The notes beneath the pieces were generated by a model. That model did not search any database. It was not told where the DNA came from and worked only from the letters and a program-made list of their open reading frames with translations. 37,467 nt of DNA from a virus: positions 1-37,467 of IMG/VR virus record IMGVR_UViG_3300048672_000343. One strand, written 5' to 3'. Positions 14,199-22,283 of the stretch are shown here, piece after piece (within the stretch, counting starts at the first letter, position 1; the number at the start of each line of letters is the position of its first letter). The position numbers and the translations under genes are program-made.

Positions 14199-14324
14199 AT
14201 GTATGCCTTTGACTTAGAACTTTGGTTTAGAACAAGCAAGATATTTAAGTTTATTTTTTATACGGTAGTGTTTTGCATATCGGCACTCTTTGCTGTTTTT
14301 ATAGTAGCACTATCTAGGAGTTGA
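14199..14324 (+). CDS. 41-aa single-span membrane protein, candidate holin
   Basis: A 41-aa protein. A short polar and aromatic N-terminus (MYAFDLELWFRTSK) precedes a hydrophobic stretch from about residue 16 to 38 (IFKFIFYTVVFCISALFAVFIVA), then a two-residue tail. AGGAGA lies ahead of the ATG. The gene ends 2 bases before the endolysin start and carries the endolysin ribosome site within its end. A one-span membrane protein immediately before an endolysin is the classical place for a small holin or pinholin, but the class cannot be set from sequence, and two other membrane proteins in the window compete for the role. Confidence 0.6.
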   Translation: MYAFDLELWFRTSKIFKFIFYTVVFCISALFAVFIVALSRS

Positions 14325-14326
14325 AA

Positions 14327-14740
14327 ATGAAAAACAGTAGAGACATAGGTGACCTGCATCCGCAGGTAGCAAGTAAATGTCGTGACTTTATTCAAAGATG
14401 CAAAGATGCCGGTATTGATGTGATTATTACCAGCACCTACCGTGACAACGAGTCGCAGAACGCTTTGTATGCTCAAGGAAGAACAACACCAGGCAAGCGA
14501 GTTACTAATGCAAAAGCCGGACAGTCATTCCATAACTACCATGTGGCATTCGACTTTGTTCCTGTAGTACACGGCAAAGCAGACTGGAACAATTCAGCAG
14601 TTTTTATTAAATGCGGTGAGATAGCAGAGTCTATAGGACTTGAGTGGGCAGGTCGCTGGAGAACATTTAAAGAATTGGCGCACTGTCAGTACACAGGCGG
14701 TTTGACATTGAAGGATTTTCAGGCAGGTAAGCAGCTATGA
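14327..14740 (+). CDS. Endolysin, M15-family peptidoglycan L,D-endopeptidase
   Basis: A 137-aa cytoplasmic lysis enzyme of the M15C group (L-alanyl-D-glutamate endopeptidase, as in phage T5). Zinc ligands and active site are visible: Ser-Phe-His69, Ala-Phe-Asp76-Phe, and Glu116 with His119 in FKELAHCQYTGG. ITSTYRDNESQNALYAQGRT is the substrate-pocket segment. It lacks a signal peptide, so release needs a holin; the adjacent 41-aa membrane protein is the best candidate. I chose ATG 14327 because TAGGAG lies 7-8 bases upstream; an in-frame TTG at 14321 would add only two residues and overlap that site. Confidence 0.93.
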   Translation: MKNSRDIGDLHPQVASKCRDFIQRCKDAGIDVIITSTYRDNESQNALYAQGRTTPGKRVTNAKAGQSFHNYHVAFDFVPVVHGKADWNNSAVFIKCGEIAESIGLEWAGRWRTFKELAHCQYTGGLTLKDFQAGKQL

Positions 14741-14898
14741 AAATGTCAGCAGATGAGTTTTTAACCATTCTCAAGTCAAAGGACAGTGAGATTGAGTGGT
14801 TGAAAGATGAGATAGAGCAATTGTCAGACACGATTACCGATAAAGACAAAGAAATTGAATTGTTGAAAACGAATCTTCTTGTTAAGGAGGTGGTGTGA
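14737..14898 (+). CDS. 53-aa coiled-coil protein
   Basis: A 53-aa protein, almost entirely a heptad-like coiled coil (SKDSEIEWLKDEIEQLSDTI and a similar second half), with no membrane segment. It overlaps the endolysin stop by ATGA, so it is translated with the lysis genes. Coiled coils here can be i-spanin remnants, but the lack of a membrane anchor makes that doubtful. Function unknown. Confidence 0.65.
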   Translation: MKMSADEFLTILKSKDSEIEWLKDEIEQLSDTITDKDKEIELLKTNLLVKEVV

Positions 14899-15074
14899 CT
14901 GTTAAAAAAATGTTCGGCGTTACTAAAATGAAGAACGGCAAGCACATGGTGCAGGCGATTTATCCTAGAAGCGATTATATACCGAAGGAGTACCTCATCG
15001 GTGTATTCGATAGCGTTGAGATAGCAAATGAAGAATACAGACGTTCTGTACCTAATGGCATTCAAGCGAGATGA
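14895..15074 (+). CDS. 59-aa basic hypothetical protein with GTG start
   Basis: A 59-aa basic protein (TVKKMFGVTKMKNGKHMVQAIYP...). It starts at a GTG overlapping the previous TGA, with a near-perfect AAGGAGG just upstream, which fixes the start. It looks like a short beta-rich domain followed by a helix (FDSVEIANEEYRRSV), a pattern resembling small AP2-like or integrase-arm-type DNA-binding modules. That resemblance is weak. Function unknown. Confidence 0.6.
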   Translation: MTVKKMFGVTKMKNGKHMVQAIYPRSDYIPKEYLIGVFDSVEIANEEYRRSVPNGIQAR

Positions 15075-15105
15075 TTTATGGTAAAAACAAGAGAGGAGTA
15101 TCTAA

Positions 15106-15270
15106 ATGGCAAGTGAAAAGTACGCAACAATGAATCTTCTTAAAGAAGATTATGAACCGTTCAAGGTTTATTGCCTTGGCAACAATCTCATCATTAAAGA
15201 CGAATTGGCAAAAGCCTTGCAGGAGTATCTGGAGAACAAAAAAGCAGGGGATGCTACACAGACAGGGTAG
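15106..15270 (+). CDS. Hypothetical 54-aa protein, last gene of the rightward unit
   Basis: A 54-aa protein (MASEKYATMNLLKEDYEPFK...) with GAGAGGAG ahead of the ATG. It has a short helix-strand-helix look and ends in a polar tail. It is the last rightward gene before the convergent hairpin at 15294-15318. No family recognised. Confidence 0.5.
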   Translation: MASEKYATMNLLKEDYEPFKVYCLGNNLIIKDELAKALQEYLENKKAGDATQTG

Positions 15271-15293
15271 AACCGTATATCAATGATGCCAAC

Positions 15294-15318
15294 GACAGGC
15301 ACGGACAATGTGCCTGTC
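15294..15318. terminator. Convergent hairpin terminator
   Basis: A perfect 9-bp stem, GACAGGCAC at 15294-15302 pairing with GTGCCTGTC at 15310-15318, with a 7-nt loop. It sits in the 69-bp gap between the last rightward gene and the end of the leftward operon. The following T-run is short (CTTAAT on the + strand), so it may be a partly effective bidirectional terminator. Confidence 0.6.
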
Positions 15319-15339
15319 TTAATCTCAGCACAACCGCTG

Positions 15340-15543
15340 CTAATCATTAACCACAGTAATAGGCTTGGTCTCAGCAATGAAAAATCCCCCTAAACCAAGT
15401 ACAGTAGTGGCAACACCTGTCAATGTGGCTATGTCACCTGGGTTTATATGGTACTTGTCAGTCAGATAGGCTATAGCCAGTACACTTGACGGTTCTTTAA
15501 GCCGTGCTTTCAAATAAAGTAATGCCGAGTATATTCTATTCAT
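15340..15543 (-). CDS. 67-aa membrane protein, holin-like
   Basis: A 67-aa protein that is the last gene of the leftward late operon. The start MNRIYSALLYLKARLKEPSSV is a basic amphipathic segment of a type I recognise from small phage holin-like proteins (KARLKEPS). A hydrophobic stretch follows (about residues 43-57, GVATTVLGLGGFFIA) and a short tail. One clear membrane span, perhaps a second weak one at 20-30. AGGAG lies 7-9 bases ahead of the ATG. It is a plausible holin or late membrane protein, but it is on the opposite strand from the endolysin. Confidence 0.6.
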   Translation of the reverse strand: MNRIYSALLYLKARLKEPSSVLAIAYLTDKYHINPGDIATLTGVATTVLGLGGFFIAETKPITVVND

Positions 15544-15552
15544 TTTTATCTC

Positions 15553-18315
15553 CTATTGTCTTTGATTGACTAGTCTGTTTTTAGACGGTCTTTTGTCATC
15601 TTCTTTGTCTCTTGTCATTCTGTCTATAAGGTCACTGGTATACTGTATTGTGGACAGGTTGGGGTTAGCCTGTTGTGCCTGATACAAAGAATGTATTAAA
15701 TTTGCAGATGATAGATAACCTGAACGCGTTCTTCCATCAATGCCTTTGCCTTTATACGGTAGGTTCAACCAGCCTGTCTCCAATGGGTAGCCGCCATACA
15801 TTATCCTGTTAGCCTGTACGATGTCCTTTATTTTAGGCATGGTACTTGCAGGTGTACGGGTAAAACTATGCAGAATACTGTCAGGGCTTGCCTGTCCGCG
15901 TGAGTCCACACTAGGTTTTTTCTGCTTAGTATCTATCTCATGCAGTCTTGCGATATGTTGCAAGGTGGACTTTGCATCTTCTCTTGTACCAAACATATTT
16001 TTTTCAGTTTCACCTCTTAAACCGACACCTCGCAAGGCATCTCCAAGCATACCTTCTTTATCATTGCTTATAAAATTGTACAGACGTTTTTTGCTAACAT
16101 TGCCGCCCATGTCCAGTCCATGTTCTTCCAGTACCTTGTACATGGCGTACTGAGACTTAGCATTGTTTACGGTGTTGGTATCAAACGGACCGCCGCCTGC
16201 ATCAGTAGCTTTGTTAATCTCAGTCAGTATGTCGTCTAACGCACCTGCATAGTAAGTACTTTTTACACCCTGGTGTCCGTTACGATACTTTATGTCTTTT
16301 ATAGCACCGCTTAACTCGTCTCTCAGTTTTACAAGTCTTTGTCCTTCCAGAGTTGCAGGTTGGAATTTGCCTGTACCCGGTTCTCTAATGGATACCAGAT
16401 GGTCTTTCAATGGTGTTAAACTGTCTGCGACACCATTGTACAATTGTTTTAAATTGGCATCACCGCTCAGGTCTGCTTTTGACTTTAGTTTGCTGAGATG
16501 AAAATCTAACGTTCTTAATGTCTCAGGTTGCAACCTGCCGTCTTTCGCCGCCTGTTGTAGAATTTTTCCTATTGGGTTTATCTGAGTCGCATAAGTACTG
16601 GCATAGTCTTTGACTACTTCAGTTGTACCGTCATCAAGCTCTCTTGTCACCTTCGGTGCATCGTCTATAAGCGACTTTAGTTTCAATGTTATAGGTGCGT
16701 TTGTTTTACCACTGAAAGATTGCGGATTGAACCGCATGGCAGTCTCTCTATACCCCTGAATAGCCTGTCTGTAAGAGTCGGCTAATCTGTACGCACGTTT
16801 ACCTTCAGGAGTCTGGTTTCTTCCCAGCTCATCAACAACATTATTTATATTGTCCATATTCTCTTTTGAGAATCGTGCTACTGAGTTATTCTCTATGTTG
16901 TCAAATTGCTCTTTGAGAACTTTAAGACGGTCTGACATCACCTCAGGAGAAAGAGTGGTAATTTTATCAGCCGCTTCTTTGGGCATACCAAGCACATTTT
17001 TTGCTACTATTCTGTTTAATGCTATCTGATTATTAGCATCAAACGCAGCCACCTGGTCAAGTGTCTCAGGGCTTTGTCTGAATTTCCCCATATCAGCCTG
17101 CAATTTTGCATTGCCGTACTTCATACCTAATGGCGGCTGATAGCCACCTCTTTCAAGGAAACTTAGCGTCTCTCTATAGGCAGGACCTACGGAGTTTATC
17201 TTTGGATTATCCAGTCTGCTTAATCCAGGACCAATGGCAGCATTGGTACCACCTGCCATCAAACCTGCAAGCGCACCAACACCGGCAGTCATGTCAGGTC
17301 TTAGCCATCCTTCGCCTGCACCAAGTAGTGTGCTGCCTAAAATATTGTCCAGTGCGCCAACACGAGGGTCAAAGGCAACCGCTTTAACCGCATTTGCTGC
17401 CTTTAACGCTGCTGCCGCTTTCGGTATGGTGAACTCTGTGGCAACCTTTTTTCTGAACGCTTCTGTACCGAATTTGTTGGCAAGGAACTCAAACGATTTC
17501 GATGCCGCAGTGGAAGGCACTTCCACCGCCATCTCGGCAGCCGACTGTGCGGTGTCTGCAACGGTCTTACCTATTTTTGTTGTTATCTCTGAAGCATTGG
17601 GTCCTAAAGCAATATAAGGCAAAAAACTACCAAGAAATCCAGGTATTCCTACCTCTTTTTGAAGTGCCTGATTGTACGGCAGATTTTCTTCATAGTTATT
17701 GTCTCGTTCGTCTACTCTATTCAATGCCGCATCATACATCTCTGTCAGTTTTTTATTTGCTGTATCACTGTGAAATGGCATTAATCTGTTTATACCTGCT
17801 TCACCGGCTATGGCATAGTCGCCAAGATTTGCAAGTCCATGTCTTAGCATCTCTGTGGTGTATCCTGCACCGAGCATGTACTTGTTCTTTCTAATACTAT
17901 CAGATTTATATGGAGCAAGACTTAAAGAAGTATCTGTATCTGTAACTTCTCTTTTGTTCTTGCCATGACCGATAGTTCTTTTTATATACTCCGTGTTTCT
18001 GACAAATGGTGCAGGGTATGGGTTTGAACTTCTGACATCTTCTTTGGCATTGTAGTACGCATCCTGCTTATACAAAGGCAGTCCTTGCAAAGACATTTGT
18101 TCAGCAGAAATATCTTCATTTCGCATTGTTTCAGGGTCTTTAAAGACAGATTGTCTTGCAGTGTCGATTCTTTGCTGTGGTGATTGAATGACAGGAACGT
18201 CAGGCGAGACTAACTGTTGCTGTTGTGCTTTGTACTGTGCAAAAAGACGTGCCGCTTCTTCAGTATCACCATTTTGGTATGCTTCTACAGCCTGCTGTTG
18301 CAAATCATTTTCCAT
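15553..18315 (-). CDS. Large internal virion / DNA-ejection protein
   Basis: A 920-aa virion protein. The N-terminus (QAVEAYQNGDTEEAARLFAQYKAQQQ) is a helical TPR-like or coiled segment. Residues about 270-370 contain Ala/Gly-rich hydrophobic stretches (AAALKAANAVKAV, GALAGLMAGG) that could insert into membranes. The rest is long charged helices with a polar C-terminus (DKEDDKRPSKNR). Size, position at the end of the tail cluster after a lytic transglycosylase gene, and the mixed helical and membrane-active composition match the internal core proteins of podoviruses (T7 gp15/gp16, P22 gp16/gp20 types) that form the trans-envelope channel. No enzymatic motif was seen. The start overlaps the end of the transglycosylase gene by 11 bases. 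Confidence 0.72.
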   Translation of the reverse strand: MENDLQQQAVEAYQNGDTEEAARLFAQYKAQQQQLVSPDVPVIQSPQQRIDTARQSVFKDPETMRNEDISAEQMSLQGLPLYKQDAYYNAKEDVRSSNPYPAPFVRNTEYIKRTIGHGKNKREVTDTDTSLSLAPYKSDSIRKNKYMLGAGYTTEMLRHGLANLGDYAIAGEAGINRLMPFHSDTANKKLTEMYDAALNRVDERDNNYEENLPYNQALQKEVGIPGFLGSFLPYIALGPNASEITTKIGKTVADTAQSAAEMAVEVPSTAASKSFEFLANKFGTEAFRKKVATEFTIPKAAAALKAANAVKAVAFDPRVGALDNILGSTLLGAGEGWLRPDMTAGVGALAGLMAGGTNAAIGPGLSRLDNPKINSVGPAYRETLSFLERGGYQPPLGMKYGNAKLQADMGKFRQSPETLDQVAAFDANNQIALNRIVAKNVLGMPKEAADKITTLSPEVMSDRLKVLKEQFDNIENNSVARFSKENMDNINNVVDELGRNQTPEGKRAYRLADSYRQAIQGYRETAMRFNPQSFSGKTNAPITLKLKSLIDDAPKVTRELDDGTTEVVKDYASTYATQINPIGKILQQAAKDGRLQPETLRTLDFHLSKLKSKADLSGDANLKQLYNGVADSLTPLKDHLVSIREPGTGKFQPATLEGQRLVKLRDELSGAIKDIKYRNGHQGVKSTYYAGALDDILTEINKATDAGGGPFDTNTVNNAKSQYAMYKVLEEHGLDMGGNVSKKRLYNFISNDKEGMLGDALRGVGLRGETEKNMFGTREDAKSTLQHIARLHEIDTKQKKPSVDSRGQASPDSILHSFTRTPASTMPKIKDIVQANRIMYGGYPLETGWLNLPYKGKGIDGRTRSGYLSSANLIHSLYQAQQANPNLSTIQYTSDLIDRMTRDKEDDKRPSKNRLVNQRQ

Positions 18316-19879
18316 AACCTTTCTCCAACTCTTGAAGTATTTGTTCTTTAGTCATTGTCTTTGCACGAAGTCTATCTGCTGTTCTACGGGCAGCAACTAT
18401 GTCACCATTCACAGTATCTTTGGCATTTATTGTGTTAGCTACTTTAGGCACATAGTTCTGCGTCTCCTGCGGCATTTTTGAGATGTCGCCACCTTTACTG
18501 CTAAGACGTGAAGGACCACCATTGTATGCGGCTAACGCTTTATCCCATGAACCGAATGTATTGTATAAATGAGACAAATAATCTTCCGCACTGGCGCGAG
18601 AGTCATTAGGGTCGTTTACATTACCGCCATGTCCCCATTGCGACCATGTATCATCCATAAATTGATATGGTCCTTTAGCACCGGCAGGACTGACGGCATT
18701 GTTGTTGCCACCTGACTCTACATGCTTTACAGCATCGAGAATCTGAGGAGGTACTTTATTGTCTTTTGTAGGAGGAGGTAAACTATTTAATATTAAATTA
18801 CTATTGTCTAAAGGCTTGTTACCGGTACTTTGATTAATTTGTTCTAATGCTTTTGTTCTGGATTGACGTTTCTGTTCGATAATAGATGAGTCTTTTTCAT
18901 TCAAACCTGGGAAATAGGTTTGAATCTCTCTGTCCATTTCTTCGACAGGAATAGCCGCACCTGACTCTTTACGAAGTTTTGCCCTTACCCAATCTTCCTG
19001 TGCCTGACGCATACGCTGCATGGCAGGTGTTCGTAACATACCACCTATACCATAAGGTAAGACATTGGCTATAGCTTCTTTTGGAGTACCTGTTTCAAAA
19101 CCATTCTCCATTTCTTTAGATATATTTTCTTCAGCAGCAGTCATACGATTATAAAAACCTGCCGCCTGATTTTGTGCCTCTGAAAAATCATTCGGTTTTA
19201 TAAGTTCAGGCATACCCGATTTTTGATTTATTGCTATCGGTTGTTTAGGGTCAAGACCGGCACTCACTTTTTGTTCGGGGGTCATCCATACCACATCACT
19301 CGCACCTCTATCACCAGTCTGTACAACAACACCTGGTGAATGTTGGAATCCTTGATATAGTTTCTGTTCATCTGGCGTATAGTTCAAATAGTCTCTAAAA
19401 GTAACCTTGCCGCCATACTCTTTATCAGCCATTTTTTGAACGACATCATCCTGATTTTTTAGTGCAAGTGTCTGTAATGCAGGATTTTTTGATACTAATC
19501 CACGCAACTCATTATCATAGATAGCCGCTTTCTCTGGGTCTTCAGGACGTGGACCTAAATATGCCTCGGCAACTGTTGCCAATTGGTCGGCATCATCCTG
19601 TTGCATCTGTCTCTGTGCTTTAAGACGTGCTAACGGGTCGTCCTGTGCTGCTTTCATCCAGTCAAGACCTGAAGGCATCTGAGGCATCTGCACTTCACCT
19701 GACGGCAATGGTGCCATGTGTACAGTAGTGTCAGGCAATGGCTGCTGTGGATGATGCTGTTGCCCACCGTTCTGCATACCATTAGATAGAAACTGCAACA
19801 TAAGCGACAGACCCGCATTCGGGTCTGCCTGCTGTTGTTGAACCACTTTTGGTTTAAGCATTTCTTCTAGTAAGTTCAT
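18305..19879 (-). CDS. Internal virion protein with lytic transglycosylase domain
   Basis: A 524-aa virion protein. A Gln/Pro/His-rich N-terminus (about 10-70) and a helical middle lead to a C-terminal SLT-type lytic transglycosylase domain (about 375-495). Catalytic Glu388 lies in KHVESGGNN, followed by SPAGAKGPYQFMDDTW, then LAAYNGGPSRL and NYVPKVAN. The enzyme cuts peptidoglycan glycan strands during DNA entry, as in T7 gp16, but here it is a separate protein from the large 920-aa core protein. It is translationally coupled to the genes on both sides (TAATG with the 137-aa gene, 11-base overlap with the 920-aa gene). Confidence 0.88.
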   Translation of the reverse strand: MNLLEEMLKPKVVQQQQADPNAGLSLMLQFLSNGMQNGGQQHHPQQPLPDTTVHMAPLPSGEVQMPQMPSGLDWMKAAQDDPLARLKAQRQMQQDDADQLATVAEAYLGPRPEDPEKAAIYDNELRGLVSKNPALQTLALKNQDDVVQKMADKEYGGKVTFRDYLNYTPDEQKLYQGFQHSPGVVVQTGDRGASDVVWMTPEQKVSAGLDPKQPIAINQKSGMPELIKPNDFSEAQNQAAGFYNRMTAAEENISKEMENGFETGTPKEAIANVLPYGIGGMLRTPAMQRMRQAQEDWVRAKLRKESGAAIPVEEMDREIQTYFPGLNEKDSSIIEQKRQSRTKALEQINQSTGNKPLDNSNLILNSLPPPTKDNKVPPQILDAVKHVESGGNNNAVSPAGAKGPYQFMDDTWSQWGHGGNVNDPNDSRASAEDYLSHLYNTFGSWDKALAAYNGGPSRLSSKGGDISKMPQETQNYVPKVANTINAKDTVNGDIVAARRTADRLRAKTMTKEQILQELEKGYGK

Positions 19880-20292
19880 TAGAATTTCAACCCCATTTTC
19901 ATCATCATTGACATTAAGTCGTCTTGACCTGTTGGCATATGGTTGTCTTGACGTGTCATGTTCTGTATAGGTTGCGGACGTGACATATCAGGTGGCTGCA
20001 TCATTGGTGCGTTCATTTGAGACATACCCAACTGTGCAGAGGTAGCCGCCCCCGCCTGTGGTATGTTCTGTTGCCATGATGTCTTAGGTTTCTCATCAGT
20101 ATTTTTCTGAGACAACATATCAATCAGACCTGATTTTGCATTTCCGTTATCGACATTGGTTTTTACCGCACTTCCCAGATAGTCAGAAATTGAATTTCCC
20201 ATACTACCTGCCGCACTGCTGCCTATTGAACCTGTCGAACTGCCTAATGCGCTACCTATATAATCCGCTATTGCCGAAAATAAATCGCCCAT
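19879..20292 (-). CDS. Small internal virion protein candidate
   Basis: A 137-aa protein with a Gly/Ser-rich N-terminal half (about residues 13-45, IGSALGSSTGSIGSSAAGSMGNS) and a Met/Gln/Pro-rich C-terminal half (APMMQPPDMSRPQP) ending in MMMKMGLKF. The composition is typical of small DNA-ejection proteins that travel with the genome. It lies between the 317-aa Gly/Ser protein and the transglycosylase, sharing a start/stop base with the latter. I do not recognise a family. Confidence 0.6.
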   Translation of the reverse strand: MGDLFSAIADYIGSALGSSTGSIGSSAAGSMGNSISDYLGSAVKTNVDNGNAKSGLIDMLSQKNTDEKPKTSWQQNIPQAGAATSAQLGMSQMNAPMMQPPDMSRPQPIQNMTRQDNHMPTGQDDLMSMMMKMGLKF

Positions 20293-20293
20293 A

Positions 20294-21247
20294 CTATTTC
20301 CCCTTACCGCCGCCTACACCACCTGACAAACTGCTACCTTTGCCAGAAGAACTTCCACTGCCAGTACCAAAAGAACTGCCAAAGCTTCTATCAGTAGTAT
20401 TGGAATTACTGCTACCGCTGTTAAGAATAGTAGGACCTCCAACAACGCCTGCCATATTTTGTATGCTTTGCCACGGCATTTGCTGTGCGGCAAACTGTCC
20501 GAGTCCGAGGTTCTGTATTGCACTTGAGTTACCTACACCCTGATTAATGGTATTTTGTTGTTGTCCAAGCATATTGGACAACAAATTCTGACGGTTGAAT
20601 GTATTTGAGTCAGCCTGAGATGCTATGTTGAGTTTCTGTTGCAGGTCTTTGTCAAACGTGTCATAACCCGTTTTTGCCAGATTATTTTGCAAATTGCTGT
20701 TGATGTCACGATAACCCAATGCCTGTGCCACACCCTGCCGCGAACTGCCGCCCATGCCTGCTGCTGCCGCTCTTGTATCCAGAGCGGAGTTCATTGCTTC
20801 TGCTGTCTTGATGGCATCATTGGTATACGACTCTTTCATGGCATTGGCATAGCCATTACCTTCACCACCCATAATTTGCTGGTATAGACGTTGGGTACTT
20901 GATGGATTTGCCAACGACTCTGCCAAAGAGTTTTTCAGCATACCGGCATTGTCCATACTTTTATATACACCGCCCTGCATCTGGGAATTGTTAGCATTCA
21001 ATGCTTGATGAGACACATTGTTCATCAACTCCTGTGCGCCTGGTACTAATGAGTTTGCCACAGCGGTTCCATTACCCGACAGGGAATTTGCCTGTCCATA
21101 TAGACTACTTAGAAATGGTAGTTGCTGGTCTAAAACATTCTGATTGAATGTACTATTGGACGTACTGTCATAGACACTCTGGTTATTAGCAGAGTTCATT
21201 GATTGCTGTGAACTGTTGTTTTTTGATTTGCCTGCTGAAGCACCCAT
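20294..21247 (-). CDS. Asn/Ser/Gly-rich internal virion protein
   Basis: A 317-aa protein rich in Asn, Ser, Gln and Gly. An N-terminal Ser/Asn tract (SKNNSSQQSMNSANNQS) precedes a central helical region (about 75-240, with RAAAAGMGGSSRQGVAQALG), and the C-terminus is a Gly/Ser run ending GGGKGK. The pattern (flexible ends, Ala-rich helices) is common in podovirus internal or ejection proteins encoded just before the lytic transglycosylase. No catalytic motif. CAGGAGA lies ahead of the ATG. Confidence 0.6.
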   Translation of the reverse strand: MGASAGKSKNNSSQQSMNSANNQSVYDSTSNSTFNQNVLDQQLPFLSSLYGQANSLSGNGTAVANSLVPGAQELMNNVSHQALNANNSQMQGGVYKSMDNAGMLKNSLAESLANPSSTQRLYQQIMGGEGNGYANAMKESYTNDAIKTAEAMNSALDTRAAAAGMGGSSRQGVAQALGYRDINSNLQNNLAKTGYDTFDKDLQQKLNIASQADSNTFNRQNLLSNMLGQQQNTINQGVGNSSAIQNLGLGQFAAQQMPWQSIQNMAGVVGGPTILNSGSSNSNTTDRSFGSSFGTGSGSSSGKGSSLSGGVGGGKGK

Positions 21248-21249
21248 GT

Positions 21250-21699
21250 TTATTCTCCTGTCTTTAATTCATCTAATTGGCATGTCATAACAACATGTGC
21301 TTCTTTAAAACCTTTTGGTTCGAGCATTCTCATCCAACCTTTTCTGGTAGCAAAACCACGGAGTTCAGAACAGTTGTATTCAATAGCTAGATTTTTTGCT
21401 ACATTCAAAAACTGGTCTACCCATTCATGCGCCCTATGACCACCTATCATTGGAAAGACAAGGCAACGTAATCCTGATTCCATAACACGAATTTCCATCG
21501 TAAGAGTGGCAATTATTTTGTTATCTTCATCTATTACTGTCAGTAAAAGTACGTCACCGGACAATAAATTTCTTTTGACAGATTCGATGGTTGCTTCACC
21601 ATGTGCTGTATCAACGGCACGTTGCAGTTCTTTCTCTACGTCTTTCCAGACATATTCCAACATTGTTATTGGTATTGCTGCGATTTTAAAATTACTCAT
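21250..21699 (-). CDS. GNAT-like acetyltransferase fold protein of the tail cluster
   Basis: A 149-aa protein with the secondary-structure order of a GNAT N-acetyltransferase: helical start, strand GDVLLLTVIDEDNKIIATLTMEIR, then LVFPMIGGHRAHEWVDQFLNVAKNLAIEYNCSELRGFATRKGWMRMLEPKGF, where a strand, a helix and a late RKGWMRMLEPKGF segment fit the acetyl-CoA fold. The usual Q/RxxGxG/A loop is not clear (MIGGHRAH). Similar proteins occur among structural genes of BPP-1-like podoviruses. It may have a structural or modifying role. Its ATG overlaps the stop of the collagen-like protein (ATGA). Confidence 0.6.
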   Translation of the reverse strand: MSNFKIAAIPITMLEYVWKDVEKELQRAVDTAHGEATIESVKRNLLSGDVLLLTVIDEDNKIIATLTMEIRVMESGLRCLVFPMIGGHRAHEWVDQFLNVAKNLAIEYNCSELRGFATRKGWMRMLEPKGFKEAHVVMTCQLDELKTGE

Positions 21700-22283
21700 G
21701 CTATGTACTCTTTTACTTCAAGTGTTGTGACTAATGCGCCACCCAGTGTGTTGCTTGCATTGTTCTGATTGATGTATAAAGTGCCACTACCTGCGCCAAC
21801 TCTTAAAGATATAGTTCTTGCAGAAGTATTGACACAGGATATAGGTGCTGACTTTACTATTACATTCTGCATACCTGCTGCTGCTGGCGCGTAACAGGCA
21901 CTTGATGCCAAAGCATTTGAACCGCCATCAAATACACTTGCTATCATATTAACAAGACCAGAATTGCAACATTTGACGTTTGCTTCTATCACATAACTGT
22001 TTGCCGCATTGGTTGGAGTATAGCTAAGTGTTAGTACCTGAACACCTTCTGTAATTTGAGGTATTGAGGTATCAAAAGCAGGTGTTGTAACAGTATTGGA
22101 TGTAGCAGTTGATGTACTTGCAGAAACAGCATTTATAATCTTTCCTGACGGTCCTACGGGTCCTGTTGCACCAGTTGGTCCAACAGGACCAGGATTGGCA
22201 GCAATGGTAGCGTAAATTTTATTCAACTGTCTAAATAGATATTCAGACAATCTTGGCTCTGTGCCTGACGGTACCTGTTCCAT
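21696..22283 (-). CDS. Collagen-like virion protein with beta-rich C-terminus
   Basis: A 195-aa protein. Residues 1-30 form a short helix (RLSEYLFRQLNKIYATI). Residues about 31-49 are a collagen-like Gly-X-Y tract (GPVGPTGATGPVGPSGK), and about 50-195 form a Ser/Thr/Val-rich beta domain of C1q/TNF-like appearance with a few Cys. Collagen triplets plus a jelly-roll head suggest a trimeric fibre or knob on the tail or capsid. It overlaps the next gene by ATGA and shares one base with the previous stop (TAATG). Confidence 0.7.
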   Translation of the reverse strand: MEQVPSGTEPRLSEYLFRQLNKIYATIAANPGPVGPTGATGPVGPSGKIINAVSASTSTATSNTVTTPAFDTSIPQITEGVQVLTLSYTPTNAANSYVIEANVKCCNSGLVNMIASVFDGGSNALASSACYAPAAAGMQNVIVKSAPISCVNTSARTISLRVGAGSGTLYINQNNASNTLGGALVTTLEVKEYIA

